Source of the DNA: Planctomycetaceae bacterium
GTDB lineage: Bacteria; Planctomycetota; Planctomycetia; Planctomycetales; Planctomycetaceae
Length of the DNA stretch: 64,000 bases
Direction of reading: 5' to 3'
NCBI GenBank assembly: GCA_020850695.1
Contig: JADZEF010000040.1
Location: 1 to 64,000 of the forward strand
Shown: one piece after another, positions 1-9,538 of the stretch
Layout of the letters: every line of letters starts with the position of its first letter
How positions within the stretch are numbered: the first letter of the stretch is position 1
Notes under the pieces: generated by a model
Databases searched by the model: none
What the model was told of the DNA's origin: nothing
The model's input: the letters and a program-made list of their open reading frames with translations, nothing else
Made by a program: the position numbers and the translations under genes

Positions 1-1
1 G

Positions 2-118
2 GGGCCGTCCATCATTGCGCCCGAGTGCACCGAGACGTTTGAAGTTCCCCCTGCCAAGACGCGTCTCGCGTTTATTCCCGGGAGGGGCGTCGTCGGCTGC
101 GAAACGGCGATCGACTGA
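2..118 (+). CDS. Possible 3' end of an upstream gene (partial)
   Basis: A frame open from the window edge runs 38 codons to a TGA at 116-118 and reads GPSIIAPECTETFEVPP and onward. The Gly-Pro-x-Ile-Ile followed by a Val-Pro-Pro pattern resembles the C-terminal part of hydantoinase A/5-oxoprolinase proteins, but the fragment is too short to assign. The other two frames contain stops sooner or look unlike protein. It may simply be a chance open frame. Confidence 0.3.
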   Translation, partial: GPSIIAPECTETFEVPPAKTRLAFIPGRGVVGCETAID

Positions 119-463
119 TTGCCGCGGTCGAATGTGGCGTGGTGCCGATCGACAGAAAGTCCGTCTGCAGAAGCCTTTCCATCGCAGTCGATGGACACGG
201 CTCGCTCTCGACGTGTGAGACGCGCGGTCGCTCAGTCGGTGCCCGCCTCCGCACGAATCTCGGTCTCCTCTCGTTCTTGTCTCACCCGGGAGACGCCCCC
301 AGGACTTGGTGACAATTCCGCACATCTGTCTTCTGGCGTTTTGTGCGACAGTTGAATATCATTTGATGCGTCTTGGGGAAGATGCCGATCATTTCGAAGG
401 GCAGCGCCATTCACGCTGTCTTCGCGCCCATTTCGTTGACCCTCGCTCCGGGGAAATCAATCG
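119..463. other. Intergenic stretch, no gene seen
   Basis: These 345 bases contain short overlapping open frames on both strands, but none has a family signature or consistent third-position bias. The DNA is less GC-biased near 340-370 (tttgtgcgacagttgaatat), which is where a promoter for the following small gene could lie. No clear -35/-10 pair or hairpin terminator was identified. Confidence 0.5.
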
Positions 464-769
464 ATGGACCAGAAGTTTGAAGGCACGCCGAAAGCCACAC
501 TGCGCGTCGAAGGCCGCACGGTCATCCGCACGGCCGTGACGAACGACTGGGGTTCTCAGCTTCTCTGGAAGATCACGCGCGGTGGCGAGCCAGTCGCCAG
601 CGTCAACGCCCGCCTCGGCGAATCGTACTCGCTCGCCGACGCGGCCCCCGGCCAGTACGAGGTCGTCCTGCAGATCTTCAAGTACGAAAACTACGCGAAA
701 GATGCGGCGGGCAAGTACACCGTCAGCAAATTCATCGACGTATCGGACAAGGTGACCGTGACGATCTGA
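464..769 (+). CDS. Small hypothetical beta-rich protein
   Basis: This 101-residue protein is not recognised. It has no signal peptide, no membrane segment and no cysteine. It alternates polar and hydrophobic residues as in a small beta-sandwich (LLWKITRGGEPVASV, YEVVLQIFKYENYAK, SKFIDVSDKVTVTI). The last strands look like an Ig-like or bacterial adhesion-type fold, but this is inference. The ATG at 464 follows a purine-rich ggggaaat stretch. It lies about 90 bases upstream of a DUF1501 gene on the same strand and may be co-transcribed with it. The codon bias matches neighbouring genes, which supports real coding. Confidence 0.65.
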   Translation: MDQKFEGTPKATLRVEGRTVIRTAVTNDWGSQLLWKITRGGEPVASVNARLGESYSLADAAPGQYEVVLQIFKYENYAKDAAGKYTVSKFIDVSDKVTVTI

Positions 770-859
770 CGCGAAGGCGTCCCGCACGAGTTCGCACGGA
801 TTGCATCGTTGCATCCCCCCTTGCGCCCCGCACAGAACACTCTCCCCCGCGAGCCACCC

Positions 860-2236
860 ATGCTTCACCTCGGAGACGTCCGCGTTCCGGTCTGCCACGG
901 TGTCACCCGCCGCAGCTTTCTCCACGCCGGAGCGGCTGGCATCGGCGCGCTCAGCATGCACGCCATGAACGCTCTCGAAGCGTCGGGCGCCGTCAACGAG
1001 TCAAAGGCAAAGATCCGCAACTGCATCACCATCTTTCTCGTCGGCTCGCCCGGCCAGGTCGACACCTGGGACATGAAGCCCGAGGCTCCCGCCGAGGTCC
1101 GCGGCAAGTTCAAGCCGATCGACACCAACGTCCCCGGCATCCAGATCTGCGAGCACTTCCCGCTCATGGCGCGCATGATGGACAAGGTGGCCCTCATCCG
1201 CAGCCTGCACCACAAGACCGGCGCCACGCACGAAAACGGCCAGCGCTGGATGATGACCGGCCACGACTTCAACGCCGACAGCATGAAGCCGCACAGCGGG
1301 TCGGTCATCTCGCGCGTCTTCGGCAACAACGGCATGCTCCCCGCGTCGGTCCTTCTGCCATGGAAGATCGGCAACACCGGCGCCGGCCCTCTCCACGGCC
1401 AGACTGCCGCGTACCTCGGGAGCGCCCACGAGCCGTTCTATCTCGGGTCCGATCCGTCGCGGTCGGACTTCAAGGTGGCCGACCTGTCGCCGCCGGCCGG
1501 CCAGACCGAACTGCGGATCAATACGCGGCACAACCTGCTCAAGCAGCTGGATGACATGCAGCGGCGCGCGGAGAACGGCCCGGCTCTCAGTCGAGATACC
1601 GCCTATTCGCGGGCGTTCAATCTCATCACGTCGAACGAAGCGAAGCAGGCGTTCGACCTCTCGCAGGAAGCCGAAACCACCCGCGACCGCTACGGCCGCA
1701 ACACGCTGGGCCAAAGCTGCCTGATGGCCCGCCGCCTCGTCGAGCGCGGCTGCCGCTACATCACCATCAATCACTTCGACACCGTCTTCGGCATCTCGTG
1801 CTGGGACATGCATGCCGACGGCGGCGGCCTCAACAACACCTATGCCGACTACGAGAATCTCCTCTGCCCTCAGTTCGACTGGGCCTATACCGCTCTCCTA
1901 CAGGACCTCGAAAGCCGCGGCCTGCTCAACGACACGGTTGTCTGCGTGCTGAGCGAAATGGGCCGCACCCCGCAGCTCAACCCGCGCGGCGGCCGCGACC
2001 ATCACCCCGCCGCGTGGACCAACTTCCTCGCCGGCGGCAACATCAAGGGAGGCCAGGCGATCGGCTCGACCGACAAGACGGGCGCCCGCCCCCAGAACAA
2101 CCCGATCGAACCGCCGCAGGTCCTCGCAAGCATTTACCACGCGATGGGCATCGACCTCGAAACCACGATGATGCCCGGCCCCGGCAGCCGCCCGGTGCGG
2201 CTCGTCGAAGCCGAGCCGATCGACCAGTTGTTCTGA
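860..2236 (+). CDS. DUF1501 protein (Tat-exported, sulfatase/phosphatase-like fold)
   Basis: This 458-residue protein belongs to the DUF1501 family, which is greatly expanded in Planctomycetes and related to the alkaline phosphatase/sulfatase superfamily. A twin-arginine motif TRRSFLHAG near residue 17, followed by a hydrophobic stretch, marks Tat export. Family landmarks include VDTWDMKPEAP, VPGIQICEHFPLMA, LMARRLVERGCRYITI, VLSEMGRTPQLN and GRDHHPAAWTNFLAGG. The ATG at 860 was chosen over one at 809 because it places the Tat signal at the N terminus. The family usually sits beside DUF1549/DUF1553 genes, but here its neighbours are small unknown genes. Substrate and reaction are not known. 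Confidence 0.9.
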   Translation: MLHLGDVRVPVCHGVTRRSFLHAGAAGIGALSMHAMNALEASGAVNESKAKIRNCITIFLVGSPGQVDTWDMKPEAPAEVRGKFKPIDTNVPGIQICEHFPLMARMMDKVALIRSLHHKTGATHENGQRWMMTGHDFNADSMKPHSGSVISRVFGNNGMLPASVLLPWKIGNTGAGPLHGQTAAYLGSAHEPFYLGSDPSRSDFKVADLSPPAGQTELRINTRHNLLKQLDDMQRRAENGPALSRDTAYSRAFNLITSNEAKQAFDLSQEAETTRDRYGRNTLGQSCLMARRLVERGCRYITINHFDTVFGISCWDMHADGGGLNNTYADYENLLCPQFDWAYTALLQDLESRGLLNDTVVCVLSEMGRTPQLNPRGGRDHHPAAWTNFLAGGNIKGGQAIGSTDKTGARPQNNPIEPPQVLASIYHAMGIDLETTMMPGPGSRPVRLVEAEPIDQLF

Positions 2237-2443
2237 TCGTGGAGGCGTTCTGGCTGTCCGACAAGCGGTGGAAGCAGAAAACAGTCGCAGCCCATGTCAC
2301 CTGCAGATGAATAATGCCCAGCCTTCGGCACTGGCGACGGTTACCGCACCAAGACAATCGAGAACAAAAGGCTGTCACTGTTCGTGCCGAGAGTCAATGC
2401 GTCGAAGTTCGCCGGCTTCCAACACCCTGTTGGGAAAACGACG

Positions 2444-3595
2444 ATGGCGATTCAGTTTGGCTGCCCGCACTGTTCCGCACATCTTGAAGTCAAAGACGCC
2501 GCCGCGGGCAAGAAGCGAAACTGTCCTCGATGCGGCGGGGTGTTGGTTGTCCCCACGCCGGTGCTGCCTTCACCGGAATCCGTCGCAACGGCTGGTCCAA
2601 ACCAGTTCCCGTCTCCGTTTTCGCAGCCGTCAAATGACACCGCTCGTGCCGCGCTGGATTGGGCACCTGTCGCAAGCGCTCCGTCTGTATCCCCGGCGGT
2701 CACATCAGCAGGGAGCCCTTTTACCTTCCCGGACTCCGGGGATCTCAAACCTCTTCCACATTCAAATCCGCCGGTGGAACCTGCCGAAAACGCTCACGTG
2801 ATGAGTAACGGCGTCTGTTCGGTCTGCGGATGTTCCGAGAGCTTCCTGTCCAAATTCGATACTGGTTGCCGTCCTCCGCCAGATCAAGTCGCCGATTTGA
2901 GCGCGATACCGGCCGATATTCCGGCAGGTGAAGTCTGGTTTGAAGTGCGACTGGACAGCGGTGAAATTCGGCGATTCAAGCAGGTTCAACAGCTTTGCGA
3001 CTTGCTGATTGCTGGATCAGCCAATCGTTTCACGCAGGGGCGCGAACTCTATGCAAAGCCTTCGGGCACAGGTGACGACCAAGTCGCTGCGCTGGAAATC
3101 TGGAAGACTCGCACGTCCTGGCTTCCGATCGGCTCCGGCCTCCTGCACAACAACTATGCGGTTCATGAGCTGTACGACCCGATCGGCGCGAATGTGAAGT
3201 ACGGCGTGCAGATCGCCTGTGGGGTGCTTTTTTTCGTTATCTTTTTCGCGGTGTTCGGGATGGAGTCAAGCCGAGGATTTGGAGCAGGAAGTTTCTATCG
3301 ATACGTTGTCGAGAGTTCGACTCCCGGCCAGACCGGAAAAACCTACCTAATTCTGCTGGTAGTTTATGCCGTGGCACTGGGTGCAATGGCAGCTGTTGGC
3401 GCCGGCCTGTCCGGAGTTCCCCTCGGTTTTGCCGCAGGGTACGGTGTCGGTATCTATCGGTTCTCTCGGATCCGTCGCCCGCCGCCGGACCAGTTCCCCG
3501 GCAAATCTGGCGTCGCAACCTATGGTTGGGCGTCTTTGGCGTGCGTAGCAACTCTGTTTGTCGGCCTCGCGTTTTTGATGATGCGGCGCAGCTAG
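2444..3595 (+). CDS. Zinc-ribbon membrane protein, hypothetical
   Basis: This 383-residue protein starts with a zinc ribbon (FGCPHCSAHLEVKDAAAGKK then CPRCGG, residues about 4-30), the N-terminal module common in planctomycete membrane proteins. A Pro/Ser-rich linker follows (about 35-120). A second Cys pattern, CSVCGCSESF, lies near residue 123. A soluble beta-rich segment then includes VWFEVRLDSGEIRRF. The C-terminal third has three or four membrane spans (CGVLFFVIFFAVF, TYLILLVVYAVALGAM, AAGYGVGIYRF, WASLACVATLFVGLAFLMM). The ATG at 2444 puts the zinc ribbon first. Function is unknown; regulation or protein-protein contact at the inner membrane is a guess. Confidence 0.75.
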   Translation: MAIQFGCPHCSAHLEVKDAAAGKKRNCPRCGGVLVVPTPVLPSPESVATAGPNQFPSPFSQPSNDTARAALDWAPVASAPSVSPAVTSAGSPFTFPDSGDLKPLPHSNPPVEPAENAHVMSNGVCSVCGCSESFLSKFDTGCRPPPDQVADLSAIPADIPAGEVWFEVRLDSGEIRRFKQVQQLCDLLIAGSANRFTQGRELYAKPSGTGDDQVAALEIWKTRTSWLPIGSGLLHNNYAVHELYDPIGANVKYGVQIACGVLFFVIFFAVFGMESSRGFGAGSFYRYVVESSTPGQTGKTYLILLVVYAVALGAMAAVGAGLSGVPLGFAAGYGVGIYRFSRIRRPPPDQFPGKSGVATYGWASLACVATLFVGLAFLMMRRS

Positions 3596-3685
3596 CGCTC
3601 CGCCGCTGGCCCACCCTGTTTTGGAACGACCGCGTTCCGAACCCCTACAGTTACAGCCTCAGTTGCTCCTCCAGGAAGCGTGCCG

Positions 3686-5074
3686 ATGCTGACGATTCTG
3701 GGTTCAAAGCAGCAGTACTGTGACGGAATGCGCCGTCGCGATTTCCTACGGATCGGGGCGCTGGGCGGCGCACTGTCGCTGCCCGAGTTGCTGCTGGGGC
3801 GGGCTCAGGCAGAAACGGCCGGCCGGTCGTCGCGGAAAGCCGTCATCATGGTCTGCCTCAACGGCGGGCCGAGTCACCTCGACATGTACGACCTGAAGCC
3901 GAAGGCGCCGGTCGAGATCCGCGGCGAGTTCGAGCCGATTCCCACCAACGTGCCGGGCATCGAGATCTCCGAACTCATGCCGATGCAGGCCCGCATCGCG
4001 GACAAGCTGGCGATCGTTCGCAGCGCCCAATGGCCTCTCGATGACGGTCATCACCTGCATTTGATGTTCAGCGGGTTTCGCAAGACCGACCAGCGACCGT
4101 CTTTCGGATCGATCGTCAGCCGTGTTCGCTCGGAGCGGGGGGTGAAAGATCCGCTGCCGCCGTACATCAGCATGGCCCAGTTTCCCCCGCACCCGGTGCT
4201 GGCGGGGCACGAGGAACCGACCTATGTCGGGGCGCGGCATCGGCCGTTCGTCCCCTGGACGGCCGGCGACCTGATCAACACGCAGATCAACTACACCGGC
4301 CCGGGAATGGGAGCGATCAAGAACCTCGATCCGGTGGACGGCGTGACGCTCGGCCGCATGTCGAGCCGTTCCTCGCTGCTGGCCCAGCTCGATCGCTTTC
4401 GCAGCGAAGTCGATGCGCGGGGAGAAATGGACGGCGTCGACTCCTTCACGCATCGCGCGCTCGACATGATCAGCTCGCCCCGGGTGCGCGAGGCGCTCGA
4501 CCTCAGCAGGGAGCCTCCCGAAATGCACGCTCTGTATGGCGGTGACATTCCGTGGAAGGGGGACCCGGATCCCCGCCGCTGCTGGGAAGGAAGCAAGTTT
4601 CTAATGGCGCGGCGGCTGGTTGAGGCCGGCGTTCCCGTCGTCACGCTGGCCGCTGGCGTGTGGGACACGCACAGCATGCATTTCCCGTATCAGCGGGGCT
4701 ATGTTCCCTTGCTCGATCGTTCGATCCACGCGCTGGTGACCGACCTCCACGCCCGCGGGATGGACAGGGACGTGGCGGTGGTGGTGTGCGGAGAGATGGG
4801 GCGCACGCCGCGGGTGAACAAGTCCGCCGGCCGAGACCATTGGGCTCCTGCCGGCTTTGCATTGTTCGCCGGCGGCGGCCTGAGGATGGGTCAGACCATC
4901 GGCGCGACCGACGCCCAGGGGGACCGTCCGGCAACTCGCCCTTACGGACCGCAGAACATTCTGGCCACGCTTTATCACGTGTTGGGAATCGACACCACTC
5001 TCACGTTTCCCGATCACGCGGGCCGGCCGCGGTATGTGCTGGACGATCGCGAGACGATCGCCGAGCTGATGTGA
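3686..5074 (+). CDS. DUF1501 protein (Tat-exported)
   Basis: This second DUF1501 protein (462 residues) begins MLTILGSKQQYCDG, the typical opening of this family, followed by the Tat motif RRRDFLRIGALGG and the signal end ELLLGRAQA. Core motifs are present: GGPSHLDMYDLKPKAPVEIR, VPGIEISELMPM, VCGEMGRTPRVN and AGRDHWAPAGFALFAGGG. The ATG at 3686 is preferred over the GTG two codons earlier because it matches the family start. It runs toward the NHL-repeat gene on the other strand, with only about 60 bases between the stops. The molecular function of the family is not established. Confidence 0.92.
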   Translation: MLTILGSKQQYCDGMRRRDFLRIGALGGALSLPELLLGRAQAETAGRSSRKAVIMVCLNGGPSHLDMYDLKPKAPVEIRGEFEPIPTNVPGIEISELMPMQARIADKLAIVRSAQWPLDDGHHLHLMFSGFRKTDQRPSFGSIVSRVRSERGVKDPLPPYISMAQFPPHPVLAGHEEPTYVGARHRPFVPWTAGDLINTQINYTGPGMGAIKNLDPVDGVTLGRMSSRSSLLAQLDRFRSEVDARGEMDGVDSFTHRALDMISSPRVREALDLSREPPEMHALYGGDIPWKGDPDPRRCWEGSKFLMARRLVEAGVPVVTLAAGVWDTHSMHFPYQRGYVPLLDRSIHALVTDLHARGMDRDVAVVVCGEMGRTPRVNKSAGRDHWAPAGFALFAGGGLRMGQTIGATDAQGDRPATRPYGPQNILATLYHVLGIDTTLTFPDHAGRPRYVLDDRETIAELM

Positions 5075-5136
5075 GAGTCGTCGAGCGCAACGTCGCATTG
5101 CCCCGGCCCGGCGATTCTCCCCGCAGTTGTCATGTT

Positions 5137-6165
5137 CTACCGTTTCGAGATCGGCACGAACTTCTGCGCCCGCTCGCCGTAGATGTCGCCGACGTAGACG
5201 TTCCCTTGCGAGTCCTGGGCGATGCAGTGCGCGCCGACGGTCTCGCCCGGCTTCAGCTTCGATGTGTCGGGCTTGTCCTTGTTTGTGCCGATGTCCCCCA
5301 GCGGCAGCGTCCAGGTCTGCAGGACGCGGCCCGACGGATTGAACCGCATGAAGAGCTGGTCCTTGTATTCCGGATAGACGTTGTGGCGGAACCACCAGTG
5401 CGGAGATGACCCGCACACCCACAGTTCGTCGTTCTTCGTGATGGAAAGGCCCCACGGCATCAGCACGTTCGACCATTGATCGACGAACTTGCCGTCCTGC
5501 GTGAAGAGCTGGATGCGGCCGCTGTTGCGGTCGGCGACGTACAGCATCCCCTTCGAATCGACCACGATCGCGTGGGGAAGGACGAATTGCCCGGGCTTCG
5601 GACCGGCCGTGCCGAATTCCTTGACGAACTTCCCGTCCTTCGAGAAGTGGACGATGCGGCGGTTGCCGTAACCGTCGCTGACGAAGATGTCGCCCGACTT
5701 CGTAATCGTCATGTCGGTCGGCATGTTGAAGTGGGACTCATCGGTTCCCGACTTGCCTCGCTCGCCCAGCGACATCAGCAGCTTGCCCTCCGGCGTGTAT
5801 TTCTGGACGACATGCAGTCCGAAGTCGGCGACCCAGATGTTGCCTTCGGGGTCGATCCGCAGATGGTGTGGCTGGACGAACTGGTCCTTGCCCCAGGTTC
5901 GCACGAACGTGCCGTCCGCTCGATAGACCTGCACCGGATCGGGCCCCTTGCGGAAGAACCACACCTGGTCCTTGTCGTCGACGGCAAGCCCGGACACCCA
6001 ACCCGCTCCGCTCACATTCTCAGGACGCTTCGGCCAGGATGGATCAACGTCGAATTCCGTCACCACCGGGTCGTCGGCGTCGGCCCCTCGCAGCGTAGCG
6101 TTCGACCCGCAGAGAATCGCCAGGACGGCCAGAAGTCGGAACGGAGCAGGGATCGGCAATGTCAT
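5137..6165 (-). CDS. Exported NHL-repeat six-bladed beta-propeller protein
   Basis: This 342-residue protein has an N-terminal signal peptide (LLAVLAILCGSNATLRGA) and then repeats of the NHL type, seen as FNMPTDMTITKSGDIFVSDG, VLPHAIVVDSKGMLYVADR and GAHCIAQDSQGNVYVGDI. The blades resemble peptidyl-alpha-hydroxyglycine alpha-amidating lyase and bacterial streptogramin-lyase-like propellers. The family name alone does not prove lyase activity, and many planctomycete copies are binding proteins. It is probably periplasmic. It converges with the DUF1501 gene and stands alone on its strand. Confidence 0.85.
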   Translation of the reverse strand: MTLPIPAPFRLLAVLAILCGSNATLRGADADDPVVTEFDVDPSWPKRPENVSGAGWVSGLAVDDKDQVWFFRKGPDPVQVYRADGTFVRTWGKDQFVQPHHLRIDPEGNIWVADFGLHVVQKYTPEGKLLMSLGERGKSGTDESHFNMPTDMTITKSGDIFVSDGYGNRRIVHFSKDGKFVKEFGTAGPKPGQFVLPHAIVVDSKGMLYVADRNSGRIQLFTQDGKFVDQWSNVLMPWGLSITKNDELWVCGSSPHWWFRHNVYPEYKDQLFMRFNPSGRVLQTWTLPLGDIGTNKDKPDTSKLKPGETVGAHCIAQDSQGNVYVGDIYGERAQKFVPISKR

Positions 6166-6447
6166 GGGTCTGGATGGCCGAAAAGTGACGGGGGAAGCGA
6201 GCCATCAAACGGCCCGCAGAGAAACTTGGCAAAGCAATGTTTCCCGCTCCCTTTCTACCGACATCTGCTGAGAGAGGAAACCTTCGGAAACGGTATCGGA
6301 GCCGGGGCCGAAGGCGGGCTCTAACGTCCTCATTGTTTGCCACTGCCCATTGGCCATCGTGCGAGCCCTTGGCACGTCCTGGGCGCAACGCGATCAGCAC
6401 GCTTGCGCAGCGGCCCGCTTTTCCGAGAACACACTCCATCGACAGAA

Positions 6448-6942
6448 TCACAAATCCACTTTCCCGTGGACCCGCGGATCTCCGGCGACGTCGGGCCGCG
6501 TTCCGGTGAAATAGGCTCGCCCGGCTTCGACCAGGTATCGAAGGCCGCTCATTCCGCTGTTGTCCCAATACTCTCCTGCATCGCTGCGAATCTGCAGCAG
6601 GATGAGGTTGGGATCGTCCTTGCCGCCGGGGAACCAGACTTTCCAGGCCTCGTTCCAGAGGCGTGCAACGCGGTCTCGATCTTCGACCATGGTGGCTAAA
6701 CCGCTCAAGGACACGAACTTCATGGACGTCTGCAGCACCAGATTGACCTGATGATCCCGCTCGATCTCCTGTATTTTGGCGGAATGCCGATCGGTCATCA
6801 GCCACACGGTTCCGTCGTCCTCGATCTCCGCGATCTGCATTGGCCGGGACCGCAACTGACCGCTGCTCGTGCGGCTGACGAGCATCGCCGTCTTGAAGTC
6901 CTGCAAGAGGTCCTGCATTTTCTGCCGGGGCGAAGTCGTCAT
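6448..6942 (-). CDS. Pyridoxamine 5'-phosphate oxidase-like protein (general stress protein 26 type)
   Basis: This 164-residue cytoplasmic protein has the split-barrel flavin fold of the PNPOx-like superfamily. The core reads SGQLRSRPMQIAEIEDDGTV, then VWLMTDRHSAKIQEIERD and VNLVLQTSMKFVSLSGLATM, which match the general stress protein 26 group. These bind FMN, F420 or heme. The substrate cannot be told from sequence. The ATG at 6942 was chosen because the conserved N-terminal helix (SPRQKMQDLLQDFKTAMLV) follows directly. It is divergent from the sigma factor gene at 7113, with about 170 bases between the two starts that could hold promoters for both. Confidence 0.85.
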   Translation of the reverse strand: MTTSPRQKMQDLLQDFKTAMLVSRTSSGQLRSRPMQIAEIEDDGTVWLMTDRHSAKIQEIERDHQVNLVLQTSMKFVSLSGLATMVEDRDRVARLWNEAWKVWFPGGKDDPNLILLQIRSDAGEYWDNSGMSGLRYLVEAGRAYFTGTRPDVAGDPRVHGKVDL

Positions 6943-7112
6943 GGATTGGCCTCCGCTGAGGTTCTGGGAAATGCGTGCCGGCCGCCGTTCAGGGAACGAT
7001 GAGCAAATGGCAGGCCGCACACTGGCGCAAGACGATGTTCAAAACGACTGATCGCGGGATACACTCGTGCGTCAGTAGGGTGGATTGTTTTTTTCGGAAC
7101 CTGGCGCCGACG

Positions 7113-7733
7113 ATGCCGGATACTTCCTCGACAAACCTTCCTCAATTGCTGGCTCGTGCCCGGATGGGTGACGCGGCGGCGCGCGAGGCGCTTTTTGAGA
7201 AGTGCCGGGCCTATGTCGGCGTGGTGGCCCGGTCTCAGGTCGAAAGCTGGTTGCGGACGAAGGTCGACGCATCGGACCTGGTGCAGCAGACGCTCCTCGA
7301 CGCGCATCGCGCCCTGCACGAGTTTCAGGGGACGACGGAAGCCGAATGGTGCGCGTGGCTGAAGCGGATTCTCGCGCACAATGCGGCCGACTTCGTGCGT
7401 CACTACCGCGGTACCGCCAAGCGGCAGGCGCGGCGCGAAGTTCCGCTGCACGCGCCGTGCGGCGATCAATCGTCTTACACGCGCGACGTGGCGGCCGGCG
7501 GGGATTCGCCCAGCCAGATGGCGATGCGGAACGAGGAAGAACTGGTGGTCGCGGCGGCCCTCAGCCGCCTCTCGGACGACCATCGCGAGGTGATCATTCT
7601 GCGCAACCTGCAGCGGCTCCCTTTTGACGAGGTGGCGCAGCGGATGGGCCGGACGCGTCCCGCCTGCCAGATGCTGTGGATGCGGGCGATCAAGAGCCTT
7701 CAGGAAATCCTGGGGCGCGGGGGGCTGGAATGA
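7113..7733 (+). CDS. ECF-type RNA polymerase sigma factor (planctomycete family)
   Basis: This 206-residue sigma-70 family factor has region 2 with DASDLVQQTLLDAHRALHEF and region 4 with LSDDHREVIILRNLQRLPFD and an HTH ending in LWMRAIKSLQEIL. These patterns match the sigma factors that planctomycetes encode beside Ser/Thr kinases. The ATG at 7113 gives the usual short N terminus (SSTNLPQLLARARMGD). Its TGA overlaps the start of the kinase gene (ATGA), so the two are translationally coupled. Inference: the kinase modulates the sigma factor or its output in a membrane signalling unit. No anti-sigma gene is visible nearby. Confidence 0.92.
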   Translation: MPDTSSTNLPQLLARARMGDAAAREALFEKCRAYVGVVARSQVESWLRTKVDASDLVQQTLLDAHRALHEFQGTTEAEWCAWLKRILAHNAADFVRHYRGTAKRQARREVPLHAPCGDQSSYTRDVAAGGDSPSQMAMRNEEELVVAAALSRLSDDHREVIILRNLQRLPFDEVAQRMGRTRPACQMLWMRAIKSLQEILGRGGLE

Positions 7734-9418
7734 CCGGCGACGCCCCGCGTCTGGACGAAACGCTTCCGCTCGAACCCGATCCGCCGACCGAAGAGCTTCG
7801 GTTGGCCGAGTTGCTGGATCGGTACGTGGACGGTCTGCATCGCCGCGATGCCTCCTCATGCAGCCAGGTCTACGAGCAGAATCCCGAGTTGCTCGACCTG
7901 CTCCGCTGCCTCCATTCGCTCGACACGCTTGCGCCGGACCCAACCCCGCTGGATCGCGCCCTCAAACCCGCCTCTGCGCTTACGGAAGGCTCAGGGAACG
8001 CGGAAGACTCAGGCACAGCGAGTGCGAACTCGCTGCCGCGCGGCTTCGGAAAGTACGTCCTGCTGGAAGAGGTGGGTCGCGGCGGCATGGGTGTGGTGTA
8101 TCTTGCCCGCCAGCAGGACCTCGACCGATTGGTCGCGGTCAAGATGATCCTCGCGAGCCATCTCGCCTCGAACGAGGAGGTGCGGCGATTCTACGCCGAG
8201 GCCCGGATGGCGGGCGGACTGCGCCATCCGCACGTCGTGGGCATCCACGAAGTCGGGCAGATCGACGGCCAGCACTACTTCGCCATGGATTACGTGAAGG
8301 GGAACAGTCTGGCGGCCATCCTTCGCCGCGGGACACTGGATACAGACCAGGCGGTGAAGACGCTCACGGCCGTGGCCCGCGCGGTGCACTACCTTCACGA
8401 GCACAATATCGTTCACCGCGACCTGAAGCCGTCGAACATCCTGCTGGACGAGCAGGGCGCGCCCTACGTCACGGACTTCGGCCTTGCCAAGGCCTTCGTC
8501 GGGGACAGCGGACAGACGCGCACCGGCATGATCGTCGGCACTCCCAGCTACATGGCTCCCGAGCAGGCGGCGGGCCGCCCCTCGGACGTCACCGCCCGCA
8601 GCGACGTTTACAGCCTCGGCGCCATCCTCTACGAACTCCTCACGGGCCGACCTCCCTTCCAGCATGAGAACCCGCTCGACACCCTCGTCGACGTGATCGA
8701 AGGGGAGCCGACACTCCCGACGCGGCTCAACCAGCACGTTCCCCGCTCGCTGGAACTCATCTGCCTGAAGTGCCTCGAGAAAGACCCTCAGCGCCGGTAC
8801 GCCTCGGCGATCGAGTTGGCGGAGGATCTTGAGCGATACTCTCGGGATGAACCCGTCGCCGCGCAGCCCGCCGGAATTGTGCAACTGATGCGCCGCTGGG
8901 GTCGCCGCGAGCCGGCGCTGGTTGTCCGGCTTGGAACGCTCGCAGCGGCCATGGTGGTGTTGCAGATCAACTACATGTTCGCCGGCGTCGACCGCCCTTT
9001 TCACATTCTGGTGATGACTGTCCTGGCGGGGTGGGGCGTGCTGTGCGTGGTATTTCAGGCGATGCTGAATCGGGAAAGCCTTGCCGACATCGCTCGTTAC
9101 GCGTGGTGCGGGGCGGATGCCGCGCTGCTGACGACTCTCCTGTGGCTCTCCGACCCGCCGCGCGGTCCGCTGCTCGTCGGGTACGCGGCTCTGGTCGCCG
9201 GCTCGGGCATGTTCTTTCGCGTCCGCCTCGTCCTCTGCATGACGTGCATCTGCATCGTCGCTTACGGCGTGCTCCTTCGTCTGCATCCGGCCGAAGCCCG
9301 CCCCGCGCAGTATCCTGCCATCTACATGGTGGTGCTGGCGATCATTGGCCTGATCGTCGCCTACCAGGTGTATCGCCTGCGAATTCTCAGTCGGTACTTC
9401 GAGTCCCGCCGCGACTGA
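7730..9418 (+). CDS. Membrane-bound Ser/Thr protein kinase
   Basis: This 562-residue protein has a Hanks-type kinase domain at about residues 104-370. Motifs include the glycine-rich loop EEVGRGGMGVVYLA, catalytic HRDLKPSNILLD, the DFGLAK metal site and the activation segment VGTPSYMAPEQAAG. The N-terminal 100 residues are a hydrophilic extension typical of planctomycete kinases. The C-terminal 170 residues form about six membrane spans (for example LVVRLGTLAAAMVVLQ, YMVVLAIIGLIVAYQVY) in place of the usual WD40 or PASTA sensor. The start was set at 7730 because it overlaps the sigma-factor stop. A membrane-embedded sensor region is inferred; the ligand is unknown. Confidence 0.93.
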   Translation: MTGDAPRLDETLPLEPDPPTEELRLAELLDRYVDGLHRRDASSCSQVYEQNPELLDLLRCLHSLDTLAPDPTPLDRALKPASALTEGSGNAEDSGTASANSLPRGFGKYVLLEEVGRGGMGVVYLARQQDLDRLVAVKMILASHLASNEEVRRFYAEARMAGGLRHPHVVGIHEVGQIDGQHYFAMDYVKGNSLAAILRRGTLDTDQAVKTLTAVARAVHYLHEHNIVHRDLKPSNILLDEQGAPYVTDFGLAKAFVGDSGQTRTGMIVGTPSYMAPEQAAGRPSDVTARSDVYSLGAILYELLTGRPPFQHENPLDTLVDVIEGEPTLPTRLNQHVPRSLELICLKCLEKDPQRRYASAIELAEDLERYSRDEPVAAQPAGIVQLMRRWGRREPALVVRLGTLAAAMVVLQINYMFAGVDRPFHILVMTVLAGWGVLCVVFQAMLNRESLADIARYAWCGADAALLTTLLWLSDPPRGPLLVGYAALVAGSGMFFRVRLVLCMTCICIVAYGVLLRLHPAEARPAQYPAIYMVVLAIIGLIVAYQVYRLRILSRYFESRRD

Positions 9419-9538
9419 CTGGCAGCGCCGGTCGCGCGGTGCGTGCGTTGCGGAAAAATTTCCGCGAACGCCGTGAACCTTTCGCGAGCCGACTGCGTCT
9501 TCCTGAACGAACCGGTTGCGGTTCTTGCGAATTCCAGT

